This document shows, one piece after another, positions 36,141-45,565 of a stretch of DNA of 64,000 bases (position 1 is its first letter; the number at the start of each line of letters is the position of its first letter). Source of the DNA: Gelidibacter pelagius (GTDB lineage: Bacteria; Bacteroidota; Bacteroidia; Flavobacteriales; Flavobacteriaceae); the NCBI RefSeq assembly GCF_017581925.1, contig NZ_JAGEVG010000021.1, forward strand, positions 1 through 64,000, in the 5' to 3' direction. The position numbers were made by a program, and so were the translations under genes. Under the pieces are notes generated by a model. The model saw only the letters and a program-made list of their open reading frames with translations, was not told where the DNA came from and did no database searches.

Positions 36141-39100
36141 TTAGAATCCTAATTTAACGCCAGCGGTAAACACTTTTGAAATTGGAAATTTGTTATTGTC
36201 CATTCCAGCACTGATATCATTATTATACAAGTTGGAAGCTTCAGGATCTGCTCCAGGATAATTTGTAACCGTAAATAAATTCTGTGCGGTCATAAAAACA
36301 GACAAACTGTCAAATATTTTAATCTGATCGATAAGTTTCTGAGAGAAGGTGTAGTTGAGATTAAGCGTTTTTAATCTTATATAAGACGCATCATACACAT
36401 AATGTGATGACGATCTGTTATTTACGTTTGGATCAAAATAGACGAGTCTCGGGATGTTTGTGTCCCTGTTATCAGGACTCCAAGCGTTCAAAACACTGGA
36501 TACTTTGTTTTCTCCCATAAATGTATTGGCAAAATTGGTGTCTCTTCCCAGTCCAAATGCATGCACGTCATTCCCTACAGAAAATGTAAAGAACGTTGAG
36601 AGTGTAAATCCTTTGTATCTGAATGTATTATTAATACCACCAAAAAAATCTGGTTGGGTATCTCCAAGGACTTCCTGGTCTAAACTGGTAATCCTACCAT
36701 CTGGCACACCGTCTGGCCCTGTTAAATCTTTAAATTTCAGATCGCCTGGGGCGGTTGCACTATTTTGATAAGCACCAGTGCTCGATCCTGCATTTAGTAC
36801 ATCAATTTCAGCTTGTTCTTGGAAAATACCTTCGGCAACATAACCATAGATCAAGCCAATTGGACTGCCTTCACGCAATCTTCCACCACCTGGGAAACCT
36901 GTCAAGAAACCATCATCTCCTCTAAAATCGTCTGAGATTTTGGTCAATTTATTCTTATTCTTACTGACGTTTAGAGATATGCTCCAATTGAAATCGTTTG
37001 AACGAATAAGATCACCTTTTAATTCCAATTCGACCCCTTTATTTTCTGTGTCTCCAATATTTGCAGTAATTCTGTTATACCCCGTGCTTCCCGGAGTAAT
37101 AGCTGTGAATAAAGCGTCCTTGGTAGTTTTGGTGTAATAACCAATCCCACCACTAAGACGACCTCTAAACAATGAAAAATCAATTCCAAGGTCAAACTGA
37201 TCAGTGGTTTCCCATTTTAGTTTATGGTTTCCCAACTGAGATATTACAATTGACGGATCAGGTCCATAATTATCGGTTTCATAAAGTGTTCTCCACGCGT
37301 AATCCCCAAAGTCCTGTTGACCGGTTTTCCCTAAACTTGCACGAAGTTTAAGGTCATCTATGACACTACTATCTTTTAAAAATGATTCATTAGATATCCT
37401 CCATGCAACAGCAGCTGCTGGAAAAAAGGCATATTGGTTATCTTTTGCAAACTTTGAAGAGCCGTCAACCCTTGCAGATAAAGTTAATAAGTACCTGCTG
37501 TCATAACCATAATTAATACGTCCAAAGTAGGAAGCTAAGCCAGATCCAGTCTCAAAGGATGAAGCGTCTCTGAAAACTGTGGCACTTGAAACATTGGTTA
37601 ATACGTTATTAAAAAAACCTTCTCCCCATGCTTTAACATAAGAGTTTTTTGATTTTTCAAAAGATGCACCGGCTACAGCGTTGATGTCATGGTTACCGAT
37701 TAATTTGTCATAAGTTAAAGTTGATTGTAGGAGTGTGTTCGTGTATTTACTTCTACTTTCTTGTGCATAGCCGTTACCATTTCCTGTTAACCTACCCCAT
37801 CCTCCTCTGGCGGTGAATAAAGGATAAAAACTATTTTGAGTTCCATTATTGTAATTTAAGGAAAACAAGGTCTTAAATTTTAAATCTTTTACAATTTCTA
37901 ATTCTGTATGAATCGATCCCAACACCAAAAACGTACTGTTGGTGTTGTTGCCTTGAGATCTTGCTGCTGGACTTTCAGTATTAGAATATGGGGAGACTGA
38001 ATAATTGCCGTCCGCATCAAATACCGGTAAATCCGGTCTATAAGAATAAGTGAGTTGTGTTAAACTATTGTCAAGTGCATCCTGATTAGTGTTTGAAAGA
38101 TTAATTTTGGTACCAAATGTCCAACGCTCATTGATTTTATTATCAATACTCAAATTTAAAGAATACCTATCAAATCCTGAGTTTTTATAAACACCTTCTT
38201 GTGTATTGATTCCTAAAGAGGTGCTATATCTTGTTTTTTCAGAACCTCCATAAACACTTAAGTTATAATTGGACGTTATTGGACTTCCTGGACTTAGTTC
38301 TTTTTCCCAATTGGTATCTGCATTTCCAAAATAAGAGCCATCTAAAACGCTACGCGCAAACTCATCATTTCGTGTACCATTTTCTACTGCCGTTGTCCAG
38401 ACTTGTCTAAATTGTGCTGCATTGAGCACATCTAAAGTTTGAGCAAACTGAACGCTCGTAGAGGCACTTCCTTCAAACTTTGTTTTACCGGAATAAATGC
38501 CTTGTTTTGTAGTGATGATAATGACACCATTTGCGGCACGAGAGCCGTAAATGGCCGCAGCAGAAGCATCTTTTAGTACACTTATAGACTGGATATCAGA
38601 TGTGTTTATATTACCGATGGGCGTACTGATACCTTCCTTTGCCAATTCATCACCTAATCCGAGTGATCCTAAACCACCACCTTCTCTACCACCTAATGGG
38701 ATGTTACTATCAGGAACCACTGGTATACCATCTATAACATACAACGGTTGATTAGAACCCAACAATGAAGTGGTCCCTCTAATACGCACTCGGGCTGCAG
38801 CACCAGGTTGTCCTGTAGAACTTGACACATAAACTCCTGCTACCTGACCTTGCAGTGCATTATCAAGATTGATGGTAGGCGATTGGCTGGCAATGTTTGC
38901 CACATCAACCGTTCCTACTGAACCAGTCAAATCTTTTCTTTTGGCACGACCATAACCAATAATTACAAATTCATCTAAACTTGTTACTGATGTTTTCAAC
39001 TGTACGTTTACAACGCTTCTATTGTTAATGGGCACATCAATAGTTTCATAGCCAATATAGGATACCACGATAATTTCTGAGTTACTTGAAAAGATTAGAC

Positions 39101-39647
39101 TATATCCCCCATCATAGTCCGAAACTACACCTGTTTTTGAACCTTTTACAATTATAGTTGCACCTGCCAATGGTTGTCCATTTTCATCAGTAATTGTTCC
39201 ACTGATTCTTTGTTGGTTTAAAATCTCTGAAAAATTGAATTTTATTTTGCCCAAAAAAGACGGTGTTTCTTTTACGGAAACGACAATTTTAGGCTTTAAA
39301 ACAATCTGTTTGTCCACAACCTTATAACCAATATTGGCATTTTTAAAAAGTGTGTTCAATACATTTGAAAGCTTTTCTTTAGTCGCAGAAATGCTGACAA
39401 TTTCCTTATTTCTGAGGATCTCATCCTCATATAAAAACTTGAATTCGGTTTTACGCTCTATTTCATTTAAGACATCCGCAATAGTCATTGACTTACAGTC
39501 TAAAGTCACTTTGGTATTTTGAGAATATGTGCTGTTAGCTTGAATTTGGAACAATGCTAAAAAGAGCAGCATGTACGTGAGCTTCATTTTTAAACTTATT
39601 TTAGGGATATAAAGCAAGCTGTAAATCCCGATAATGAATTTTTTCAT
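36141..39647 (-). CDS. SusC/RagA-type TonB-linked receptor with STN domain
   Basis: The outer-membrane channel of the pair. I choose ATG 39647 (1168 residues), which begins KKFIIGIYSL; an upstream ATG at 39677 adds ten residues, and the signal region MKLTYMLLFLALFQIQANST follows in either case. Domains: an STN signal-transducing domain (about 43-120, TKVTLDCKSMTIADVLNEIE) that talks to an anti-sigma factor; a carboxypeptidase-like domain (147-220, ISGTITDENGQPLAGATIIV); a plug with the SusC signatures (LDNALQGQVAGVYVSSSTGQ, SVLKDASAAAIYGSRAANGV); and a beta-barrel to the end. The STN domain fits with the FecR and ECF sigma genes upstream: substrate binding should trigger its own synthesis. 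Confidence 0.95.
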   Translation of the reverse strand: MKKFIIGIYSLLYIPKISLKMKLTYMLLFLALFQIQANSTYSQNTKVTLDCKSMTIADVLNEIERKTEFKFLYEDEILRNKEIVSISATKEKLSNVLNTLFKNANIGYKVVDKQIVLKPKIVVSVKETPSFLGKIKFNFSEILNQQRISGTITDENGQPLAGATIIVKGSKTGVVSDYDGGYSLIFSSNSEIIVVSYIGYETIDVPINNRSVVNVQLKTSVTSLDEFVIIGYGRAKRKDLTGSVGTVDVANIASQSPTINLDNALQGQVAGVYVSSSTGQPGAAARVRIRGTTSLLGSNQPLYVIDGIPVVPDSNIPLGGREGGGLGSLGLGDELAKEGISTPIGNINTSDIQSISVLKDASAAAIYGSRAANGVIIITTKQGIYSGKTKFEGSASTSVQFAQTLDVLNAAQFRQVWTTAVENGTRNDEFARSVLDGSYFGNADTNWEKELSPGSPITSNYNLSVYGGSEKTRYSTSLGINTQEGVYKNSGFDRYSLNLSIDNKINERWTFGTKINLSNTNQDALDNSLTQLTYSYRPDLPVFDADGNYSVSPYSNTESPAARSQGNNTNSTFLVLGSIHTELEIVKDLKFKTLFSLNYNNGTQNSFYPLFTARGGWGRLTGNGNGYAQESRSKYTNTLLQSTLTYDKLIGNHDINAVAGASFEKSKNSYVKAWGEGFFNNVLTNVSSATVFRDASSFETGSGLASYFGRINYGYDSRYLLTLSARVDGSSKFAKDNQYAFFPAAAVAWRISNESFLKDSSVIDDLKLRASLGKTGQQDFGDYAWRTLYETDNYGPDPSIVISQLGNHKLKWETTDQFDLGIDFSLFRGRLSGGIGYYTKTTKDALFTAITPGSTGYNRITANIGDTENKGVELELKGDLIRSNDFNWSISLNVSKNKNKLTKISDDFRGDDGFLTGFPGGGRLREGSPIGLIYGYVAEGIFQEQAEIDVLNAGSSTGAYQNSATAPGDLKFKDLTGPDGVPDGRITSLDQEVLGDTQPDFFGGINNTFRYKGFTLSTFFTFSVGNDVHAFGLGRDTNFANTFMGENKVSSVLNAWSPDNRDTNIPRLVYFDPNVNNRSSSHYVYDASYIRLKTLNLNYTFSQKLIDQIKIFDSLSVFMTAQNLFTVTNYPGADPEASNLYNNDISAGMDNNKFPISKVFTAGVKLGF

Positions 39648-39699
39648 ACTTTTGGTTTGATTTAAAGAGTTGAACATTTTTAGATCATTTTTTTAAAAT

Positions 39700-39724
39700 C
39701 GGGGAATGCTCCAACATTTCCCGG
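39700..39724 (-). promoter_or_regulatory. Hairpin just upstream of SusC (terminator or leader)
   Basis: CGGGGAATG / CATTTCCCGG pairs around CTCCAA at 39700-39724, followed by T-rich runs on both sides. It lies about 100 bp after the FecR stop and about 55-75 bp before the SusC start chosen. It may end the sigma-FecR transcript, or sit in the SusC leader as an attenuator. Confidence 0.5.
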
Positions 39725-39822
39725 TTTTTTTATTTTTTCATACTACTCATACAAAAGATTAAAAAAATGATGTTTTCTTTTAGTTGTGTTTGTTAGTTTT
39801 AGCGAGACATGTTTTATAGTTT

Positions 39823-40977
39823 TTATGGGTTAATTATTATTTTATTTGAATCGAATTTATAGGTAAAAGAGGCCGAATAACTAAAGCTCTGCATCACTTG
39901 ATGGATGTTTTCTACATCAAATCGTGCAGTAAACCTTCTGTTCTCTAAAGCCTTATCATTATTTATAAAGACAACATTATATTGCCTTTCCAGTTTTTTA
40001 AGAATATCATTAAAGGGAACGCCGTTCAATATTAATCTACCCTCCATCCAGGCGGTGTGTGTTTCGGTATCAGCTTTATCAACTTTAATTTCGTGATTCT
40101 TAAGGTTCCATTCGGCCTTAAAACCTGGATTTAAAAGTGTAGCCGTTTCTTGATTATAAGTTTCATTACTGCTATAGACACCTACAGAACCTTCAAGAAG
40201 CACAGTGGTAATCTGCTCATCTTCAAGATAGGAAGACACGTTGAATTGTGTACCAAGAACTCTAATATTAATTTCCTCCGCATTGACAATAAATGGATGT
40301 TTGGCATCTGTTGATACATCAAAAAACGCTTCACCCTTTAAGAAGACTTGTCTGTTTTGACCTTTGATGAATTTAACTGGATATTTTAAAGATGTTCCGG
40401 CGTTTAAATGCACTCTGGTGCCATCAGATAGTTGAATTTCAAAACGTTTGCCATAAGGTACGGTTAAGGTATTATAAACTAAGGTTTCGTTGGTTATGGT
40501 AGTATCATATACCAAAATTTTTCCTTTTTGATTCCCTATGATATTCCCTTTTTTATCAACTAATTCAGACGTGCCGTCTTCATTTATAATCTTTGTGCTA
40601 CCGTTTTCCAGTTCAAGCGTAATAAATTCATTCGGAATATCTAATGTTGAGTTAGTACTGAAATAGCCTTGTTGAAATAGAAAGCCAATTCCAAGGAATA
40701 GAACGGCTATTGCCGCGTATTTGATCCAAGACTTATTGGAAAACAGATTTTTTTGTTTCGATTTGGATTGTTCCGCCTTTAGGACAACATTTTTCCAAGC
40801 TTTATCCTTATCTATGGTATCGTAACTCGAAAGCGTATCGGAAACCTTAGTGAAATCTGTTTTGGATAGAAAAGGGTATTTCTTTTTAAGTTCTTTTAAT
40901 TGCAATTTTTCAGCAGGTGTCAAGACGTCAAGTTTTTTCTTGATGATCAGTCTCGAAATATGAAAAATAGTGTTCAT
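39823..40977 (-). CDS. FecR-family anti-sigma factor
   Basis: A 384-residue single-span membrane protein, started at ATG 40977 because the family N-terminus (helical cytoplasmic part: ISRLIIKKKLDVLTPAEK) begins there; the 13 codons before it look spurious. One membrane span lies at about 90-110 (IAVLFLGIGFLFQQGYF). The periplasmic FecR domain follows (about 155-260, TVPYGKRFEIQLSDGTRVHL, GEAFFDVSTDAKHPFIVNA), then a C-terminal DUF4974-type domain (about 310-384, GVPFNDILKKLERQYNVVFI). It binds the ECF sigma factor encoded upstream and receives a signal from the STN domain of SusC. Confidence 0.93.
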   Translation of the reverse strand: MNTIFHISRLIIKKKLDVLTPAEKLQLKELKKKYPFLSKTDFTKVSDTLSSYDTIDKDKAWKNVVLKAEQSKSKQKNLFSNKSWIKYAAIAVLFLGIGFLFQQGYFSTNSTLDIPNEFITLELENGSTKIINEDGTSELVDKKGNIIGNQKGKILVYDTTITNETLVYNTLTVPYGKRFEIQLSDGTRVHLNAGTSLKYPVKFIKGQNRQVFLKGEAFFDVSTDAKHPFIVNAEEINIRVLGTQFNVSSYLEDEQITTVLLEGSVGVYSSNETYNQETATLLNPGFKAEWNLKNHEIKVDKADTETHTAWMEGRLILNGVPFNDILKKLERQYNVVFINNDKALENRRFTARFDVENIHQVMQSFSYSASFTYKFDSNKIIINP

Positions 40978-41156
40978 TCTATTAGGGTGTTTATATATAG
41001 AACAACTAAAAACCAAAAAAGTACTACTGAGAAATGTTATTTTTTTAAAAAAATATAAAATGGAATCAAATGAAGACTGTATTTTAATTAATACCGCTCA
41101 GTTTTAAACACATTTATTTAGGCAGTCAGCTAAACAATCCAAGAAAGATTATTGAT

Positions 41157-41717
41157 TTAATTCGGTTTTTTTAAGGGGTGCTCAAGTTTCATTTTATGAG
41201 CAATTAAAAAAGAAATGATAATGCTTAAATTCTTAAACCTTTGTCTTAATTGTTTGTAAGCCTGAGATTTTAAGGTTTTGACTGTTTGTAGTTTGATGTT
41301 TAGATTTTCAGCAACTTCTTTATTTTTTAGACCTTTTAGGCTGAGTTTTATAATCTCCTTTTTTCGTATTGGTAGGGTGTTGATAGCCTCATGCAACTGT
41401 CTCGAGATTTCTTCCTCAAGCACGTGTTGCATAAATAGATTGTCATCATTTAACTGCTGTATAGAAGTTGCAGCATATTTATCTTTTACTTTATTGTGTT
41501 TAATAATGTTAAGACATTTATTTCTTGAGGTCTTATAAAGATACGATTTAAGTGAAATCTCATCTGGAAAGTTGTTTTCTGTTTGCCACAAATCCGCAAA
41601 CACCTCTTGCACCACATCTTCACATTCATCGTGTGAAGACAAAAAGCGGTTAGCATAGGTTACAAGAGACTTATAATATGTATCAAATATTGCTTTTAAA
41701 TAACTTTCGGTAAACAT
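41157..41717 (-). CDS. ECF-type RNA polymerase sigma factor (FecI-like)
   Basis: A 186-residue sigma factor, started at ATG 41717 (FTESYLKAIFDTYYKSL); 12 codons upstream are in frame but unlike the family. Sigma region 2 is at about 10-80 (YANRFLSSHDECEDVVQEVF, ADLWQ) and region 4 at about 105-165 (INTLPIRKKEIIKLSLKGLK, NKEVAENLNIKLQTVKTLKS). It matches the Bacteroidota FecI-type sigma factors paired with FecR and SusC receptors. It should direct transcription of SusC-SusD. It lies about 180 bp from fecR and is probably transcribed with it. Confidence 0.93.
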   Translation of the reverse strand: MFTESYLKAIFDTYYKSLVTYANRFLSSHDECEDVVQEVFADLWQTENNFPDEISLKSYLYKTSRNKCLNIIKHNKVKDKYAATSIQQLNDDNLFMQHVLEEEISRQLHEAINTLPIRKKEIIKLSLKGLKNKEVAENLNIKLQTVKTLKSQAYKQLRQRFKNLSIIISFLIAHKMKLEHPLKKPN

Positions 41718-42262
41718 TTTAAAACAGGAACAAATTTTTGTTGAACTGAACAACTTTTTGAAACGCGTAAATTAATTAAATTATTACTAGTGTCCTATAC
41801 CTATTAAAAAACAAGATGTTAAATTAAGTTATTTCAAATATTTTTAAGTAATAGCAATTCAATTAAGATTTAGAATAAACCACCAAGGTAATTATAAGAA
41901 ATTCCCAATTAACAATTGTTCGCAAGAATTAAAATGAAAAGATTTTTAACTTAAAATGAAATGACATAAATACCAGATTAGATCCTTTGGCTTTATGTCG
42001 TAGTCATTTGATAGACGTGTTTTACGAGTTTAACTTGCGCGTATATTGTATGAGAATAAATTTCCCTTCTGATGAGAGAAAGGTTGTGATTCACCAGAAT
42101 TTATTATCCTAATTGATAGCTCCTAAATAAAAATGAGAATTGAATTGATTTAATTTTAAAAAAACATGGGATTTGAAACAACAAAAAGTCGCACCTATGT
42201 TGTAATTAATCAACAGTTTATCATTCTTCAATTCATTTACTTATAAATCGATACTTATCAAA
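41718..42262. other. Geneless stretch upstream of the sigma factor
   Basis: Holds the promoter of the sigma-FecR unit and otherwise no visible gene. No TAnnTTTG with a well-placed TTG stands out. Near 41960-42020 a loose inverted repeat around GACATAAA/TTTATGTC is present, of unknown meaning. Confidence 0.35.
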
Positions 42263-42756
42263 ATGAGTAATTATTGGAATATATCGGGTGTTCCTCAGAA
42301 GGGAGGGATATTGGAAGAAGTTTATGACATCAGAGCTGAGAGACAATCTACGGATGGAACCCAGTATGAAACGTGCATGATGTGCAACAACTAACGCATA
42401 CGGCATGTATACGTTGTAAGCCATATAGATTTTGGAGAGGAATTTAAAGTTGGATGTATCTTTGCTGAGAAAATGACCAATGATTATGTAAATCCCAAAA
42501 AGCAAGAAAAACAATTAAGAAATTAGTCCCACAGGCGCATCAACTGGCTAAAAAAGAATGGAAGATTAGCAAGAAAGGCAATTCACACTTAAAAATAACT
42601 GATCATTTAATTGTCATTTATCAAGACAGATACATAAAAACGTTCAAGGTCAATATTGGCGACGTTATAGGTACAAAGCAATTTGAGGATATCGACCAAG
42701 CAAAGATAGCCGCATTCAACGGTGTTGAATATATAAAAGAGAATGACCTATGGTAA
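42263..42756 (+). pseudogene. Decayed Cys-motif gene of a mobile element
   Basis: ATG 42263 opens SNYWNISGVPQKGGILEEVY, DIRAERQSTDGTQYETCMMC, then meets TAA at 42392-42394. The same frame resumes as RIRHVYVVSHIDFGEEFKVG, CIFAEKMTNDYVNPKKQEKQ until a stop near 42525. A shifted frame then continues KKEWKISKKGNSHLKITDHL, IVIYQDRYIKTFKVNIGDVI and GTKQFEDIDQAKIAAFNGVE to a stop at 42754-42756. I recall intact proteins of this form in Flavobacteriaceae, annotated hypothetical, and the paired Cys (CMMC and GCIF) suggest a lost metal site. It lies beside a tyrosine integrase. One stop and one shift make it dead. Confidence 0.65.
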
Positions 42757-42958
42757 TTCCTATTGCCAACTATAGACCATTGACGCATCGATCGCATAGG
42801 CTAATCAGCAAATATTTCCCGATTCCCATATACACCAAGTTATGTTCAAGGTACTCTATTTTAACCTCATACATATTAAAATGCTGATGCCGAATTAAAT
42901 ATCCTATTGTTAATTGCCCATCAAGAAAAGAGAAACAACAAAAAATCCCACATTATTC

Positions 42959-44323
42959 CTAATCTGATTTTTCGCTCATTATTTTGCTCAACTTCTTAAG
43001 GAGTTGTTCTTTTGTCATCTGAGCATATTTGTCCTTTTCAGCATCTGCGATTTTTTTACGTAGCAGTTTCAGCTCGTGTTCTTCTTCAAGTTTTCTCGCT
43101 TTTTTGTCGAGCCTTCTTTGCACAGCGTCCATATCAGATTTTATCTTGTGATCCATGACACGAGCATAAATTTGAGTCGTTGTGATTTTTGAATGTCCCA
43201 ATATTTTTGAAACGGTTTCAATCGGCATTCCGTTGCTCAATGCCACTGTTGTTGCAAACGTATGCCGCGCCATGTGGAAGGTGAGATTTTTTTCAATTCC
43301 AACTTCTTTGGCTATGTCTTTCAGATAAAGGTTGGCTTTCTCATTGGTTATGGATGGCAAAAGCTTACCCGTGAACTGTGTCACCGGATGCGCCTCATAT
43401 TTAAGAAGAATCTGTTCAGCACGAAACAGCAATGGAATCTTGATTTTAGTATTCGTTTTTTGCCTAAACGTTGTAATCCATTTATGAACTTCATCATCAC
43501 CAATCCAGACATTTTTCTTTGTCAAATTCCGAATGTCCACATAAGAGATACCTGTGTAGCTGCTGAAAACAAAAAGATCCCTCACACGATCCAAACGATC
43601 AAGTTCAAAATGATGTGTGGCAAGTTTTGAAAGCTCACTATCAGATAGGAATTCTCTATCCACCTTATCAAATGAAGATTTCCATCTTCGAAAAGGGTCA
43701 TCTTTAATCCATTCCAAATTGTATGCAAGAGTCACCACCTTTCGAAAACGTTGAATGTGTTTAGTAACTGTATTATGGCTCATCGCCTTAGGATGCCCCT
43801 TTGGATAGTAGGCATTCAAATAGTTCTCGAAATCACATAAAAACTCGTAGTTCAAACGGGATAAAGAAATATCATTTAGCTTTTTCTGTTTTAAAAATCG
43901 TGAAATATAACCTTCAGTTACTTTAAAATTTCTGATGGAACCAATAGCCAAAGTGTTTTCAATTTTTTGCCCATGATATCTTAGTAACTCAAGAAGTGTT
44001 TTTGAGTCTACTCCTTCCTGCAAAAATCCATCTTTCAGATTTTCGGCAGTTATAGGAATATTATCGTTGCGTAGAATTTGATACTTATTATAAAGTTCTG
44101 ACTTAGTAACTTCTAAATAATTATTAATTTCTTTCGCTTTAGCGGAATTACCAATCATCTTCCGGTGTTTGAAATCCCAAAGTTCCAATGGGACTTTTCG
44201 TTTCAAACTAATGTTGACACGCTTTTTGTCGATAGTGATTCGCATATACAGAAGTACTTCACCATCAATCTCTTTTTGCTTGTTGACCCAAAAGTGAATC
44301 CCAAGTGTTTTTACTGTTCTCAT
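42959..44323 (-). CDS. Tyrosine recombinase / integrase
   Basis: A 454-residue site-specific recombinase of the Bacteroidota mobile-element type. An Arm-DNA-binding domain lies at about 1-95, a SAM-like core-binding domain at about 105-210, and a catalytic domain at about 220-400 with the ordered residues R (FVFSSYTGISYVDIRN: the Arg lies in the following helix region), HMARHTF (H-x-x-R) and the nucleophile tyrosine in TTTQIYARV. The C-terminus is a charged coiled-coil (KKARKLEEEHELKLLRKKIA). It is read toward lower coordinates and lies 231 bp from the 3' end of tRNA-Arg, the usual place for a tRNA-integrating island. The element therefore extends leftward from 44.55 kb. Confidence 0.92.
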   Translation of the reverse strand: MRTVKTLGIHFWVNKQKEIDGEVLLYMRITIDKKRVNISLKRKVPLELWDFKHRKMIGNSAKAKEINNYLEVTKSELYNKYQILRNDNIPITAENLKDGFLQEGVDSKTLLELLRYHGQKIENTLAIGSIRNFKVTEGYISRFLKQKKLNDISLSRLNYEFLCDFENYLNAYYPKGHPKAMSHNTVTKHIQRFRKVVTLAYNLEWIKDDPFRRWKSSFDKVDREFLSDSELSKLATHHFELDRLDRVRDLFVFSSYTGISYVDIRNLTKKNVWIGDDEVHKWITTFRQKTNTKIKIPLLFRAEQILLKYEAHPVTQFTGKLLPSITNEKANLYLKDIAKEVGIEKNLTFHMARHTFATTVALSNGMPIETVSKILGHSKITTTQIYARVMDHKIKSDMDAVQRRLDKKARKLEEEHELKLLRKKIADAEKDKYAQMTKEQLLKKLSKIMSEKSD

Positions 44324-44497
44324 AATTGTTGCCGTTTTAAGTTAAACTTAAATTCCGATTGTCAAATCAAACAAACAATTGAGTGATATTGCTTTAGTTT
44401 AAAATACACCTGAGGTACCTTTTAAATTTTGGGGTAACCTCTGAGGTATCATTTTAAATCAAATCATATCAAATTAAATGAACCCTTAAAAACCACG

Positions 44498-44529
44498 AAA
44501 CCACGCAAATCCTAAGATTTGCGTGGTTT
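44498..44529 (-). terminator. Terminator behind tRNA-Arg
   Basis: A perfect 14-bp stem AAACCACGCAAATC / GATTTGCGTGGTTT with loop CTAA. On the minus strand it lies 26 bp after the tRNA 3' end and is followed by CGTGGTTTTTAAG. It may be chromosomal, or part of the island edge. Confidence 0.75.
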
Positions 44530-44554
44530 TGATGCTATTTGATATAGCTTTGAG

Positions 44555-44628
44555 TGACCTCGACTGGATTCAAACCAGTAACCTCTTGAGCCGTAATCAA
44601 GTGCGCTATTCAGTTGCGCCACGAGGCC
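44555..44628 (-). tRNA. tRNA-Arg (ACG)
   Basis: A 74-nt cloverleaf: acceptor GGCCTCG paired with CGAGGTC (one G-U), D arm with GGCGCAACTGAATAGCGC, anticodon stem CTTGA/TCAAG with loop TTACGGC and anticodon ACG (read as ICG), and T arm ACTGG-TTTGAAT-CCAGT. The 3' CCA is not encoded. Its 3' end points to the integrase gene, so it is the probable attachment site. Confidence 0.93.
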
Positions 44629-44642
44629 TTTTAAAGTGGGTG

Positions 44643-44674
44643 CAAATATAACACTTTTATTAATTTAGTACCAA
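44643..44674 (-). promoter_or_regulatory. Bacteroidota-type promoter of tRNA-Arg
   Basis: On the minus strand TTG (44672-44674), 21 bp, then TATATTTG (44643-44650) matches TTG-N(17-23)-TAnnTTTG. Transcription would begin just before the tRNA at 44628. Confidence 0.7.
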
Positions 44675-44920
44675 ATAATTTATTTCAAATTTGCAAATGT
44701 TTAGTTTTTGACCAAGATACACGAAGTTTTAAGAATTTCTTTCCAATATCAATTCGACAAAATTGTTCAACATAAGCTCTTTAAGAAAGCTATTTCAGAT
44801 ATATGAAAAATAATACGATTTTGATGGATGTTGACCAAGACCAGACCGATCTATCGTTTTTTGACAAACAATCCTTACAAATCTGAGTTAGGACGCTTAC
44901 ATTTGCAAAAAAATAATTTA

Positions 44921-45481
44921 ATGGAATACATTTTACAACCTTGGCCTTGGTATGTTTCAGGCCCACTTCTTGCCCTGATCATGTTTACACTTATTTATTT
45001 TGGGAAGACTTTTGGCATGTCCTCTAATCTGAGAACTCTTTGCTCCATGGCTGGGGCAGGAAAAAATAACGACTTCTTTGATTTCGATTGGAAATCGCAA
45101 CGGTGGAATCTTGTCGTCGTTTTAGGTGCTGTCATTGGGGGCTTCATCGCACATTTTTTATTATCCAATCCCGTGAATATCGATTTGAATCCTGAAACTG
45201 TTGATAGCCTATCTAAATTAGGCTTCGAAAATGCAGGAAAAAGCCTACTACCGGCCGAATTGTATAGTTGGGATGCCGCCTTTAGCTTAAAAGGATTATC
45301 CATTTTAATCATTGGAGGATTTTTGGTAGGTTTCGGAACCCGTTATGCTGGTGGCTGTACCTCTGGACATGCTATTACTGGACTAAGTAGCTTGCAACTG
45401 CCTTCTCTAATTGCTGTTGTCGGTTTCTTTCTTGGTGGATTGATTATGATTCACTTATTATTCCCTTTAATTTTTGGTTAA
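44921..45481 (+). CDS. YeeE/YedE-family membrane protein, large half of a pair
   Basis: A 186-residue inner-membrane protein, started at ATG 44921 ([15 protein letters not shown]). The frame extends 31 codons upstream, but that part is not like the family. It has five or so hydrophobic segments and the family signature [20 protein letters not shown] with its conserved cysteine. Related YeeE proteins import thiosulfate through conserved cysteines. It is followed 84 bp later by a second, smaller YeeE/YedE protein; such split pairs are the usual form in Bacteroidota. The job here is probably uptake of a sulfur species; which one is unknown. Confidence 0.88.
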   Translation: MEYILQPWPWYVSGPLLALIMFTLIYFGKTFGMSSNLRTLCSMAGAGKNNDFFDFDWKSQRWNLVVVLGAVIGGFIAHFLLSNPVNIDLNPETVDSLSKLGFENAGKSLLPAELYSWDAAFSLKGLSILIIGGFLVGFGTRYAGGCTSGHAITGLSSLQLPSLIAVVGFFLGGLIMIHLLFPLIFG

Positions 45482-45565
45482 CACGAAATGTCCTTTTGCA
45501 AATCATAGATTAACTAAAAAGTTAATTTGGACAATGCACCGGATCTTCAAAATAAATATATACAA

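Noticed and set aside
41960-42020. GACATAAA/TTTATGTC as an operator of the sigma factor gene
   Set aside because: The arms are about 35 bp apart and nearly 250 bp from the gene start; chance is likely in AT-rich DNA.
42233-42514. Minus-strand 93-codon frame as a membrane protein
   Set aside because: It is the complement of the Cys-motif pseudogene, whose plus-strand reading makes coherent protein sequence.
44165-44386. Plus-strand frame over the integrase start
   Set aside because: Antisense shadow of the integrase N-terminus.
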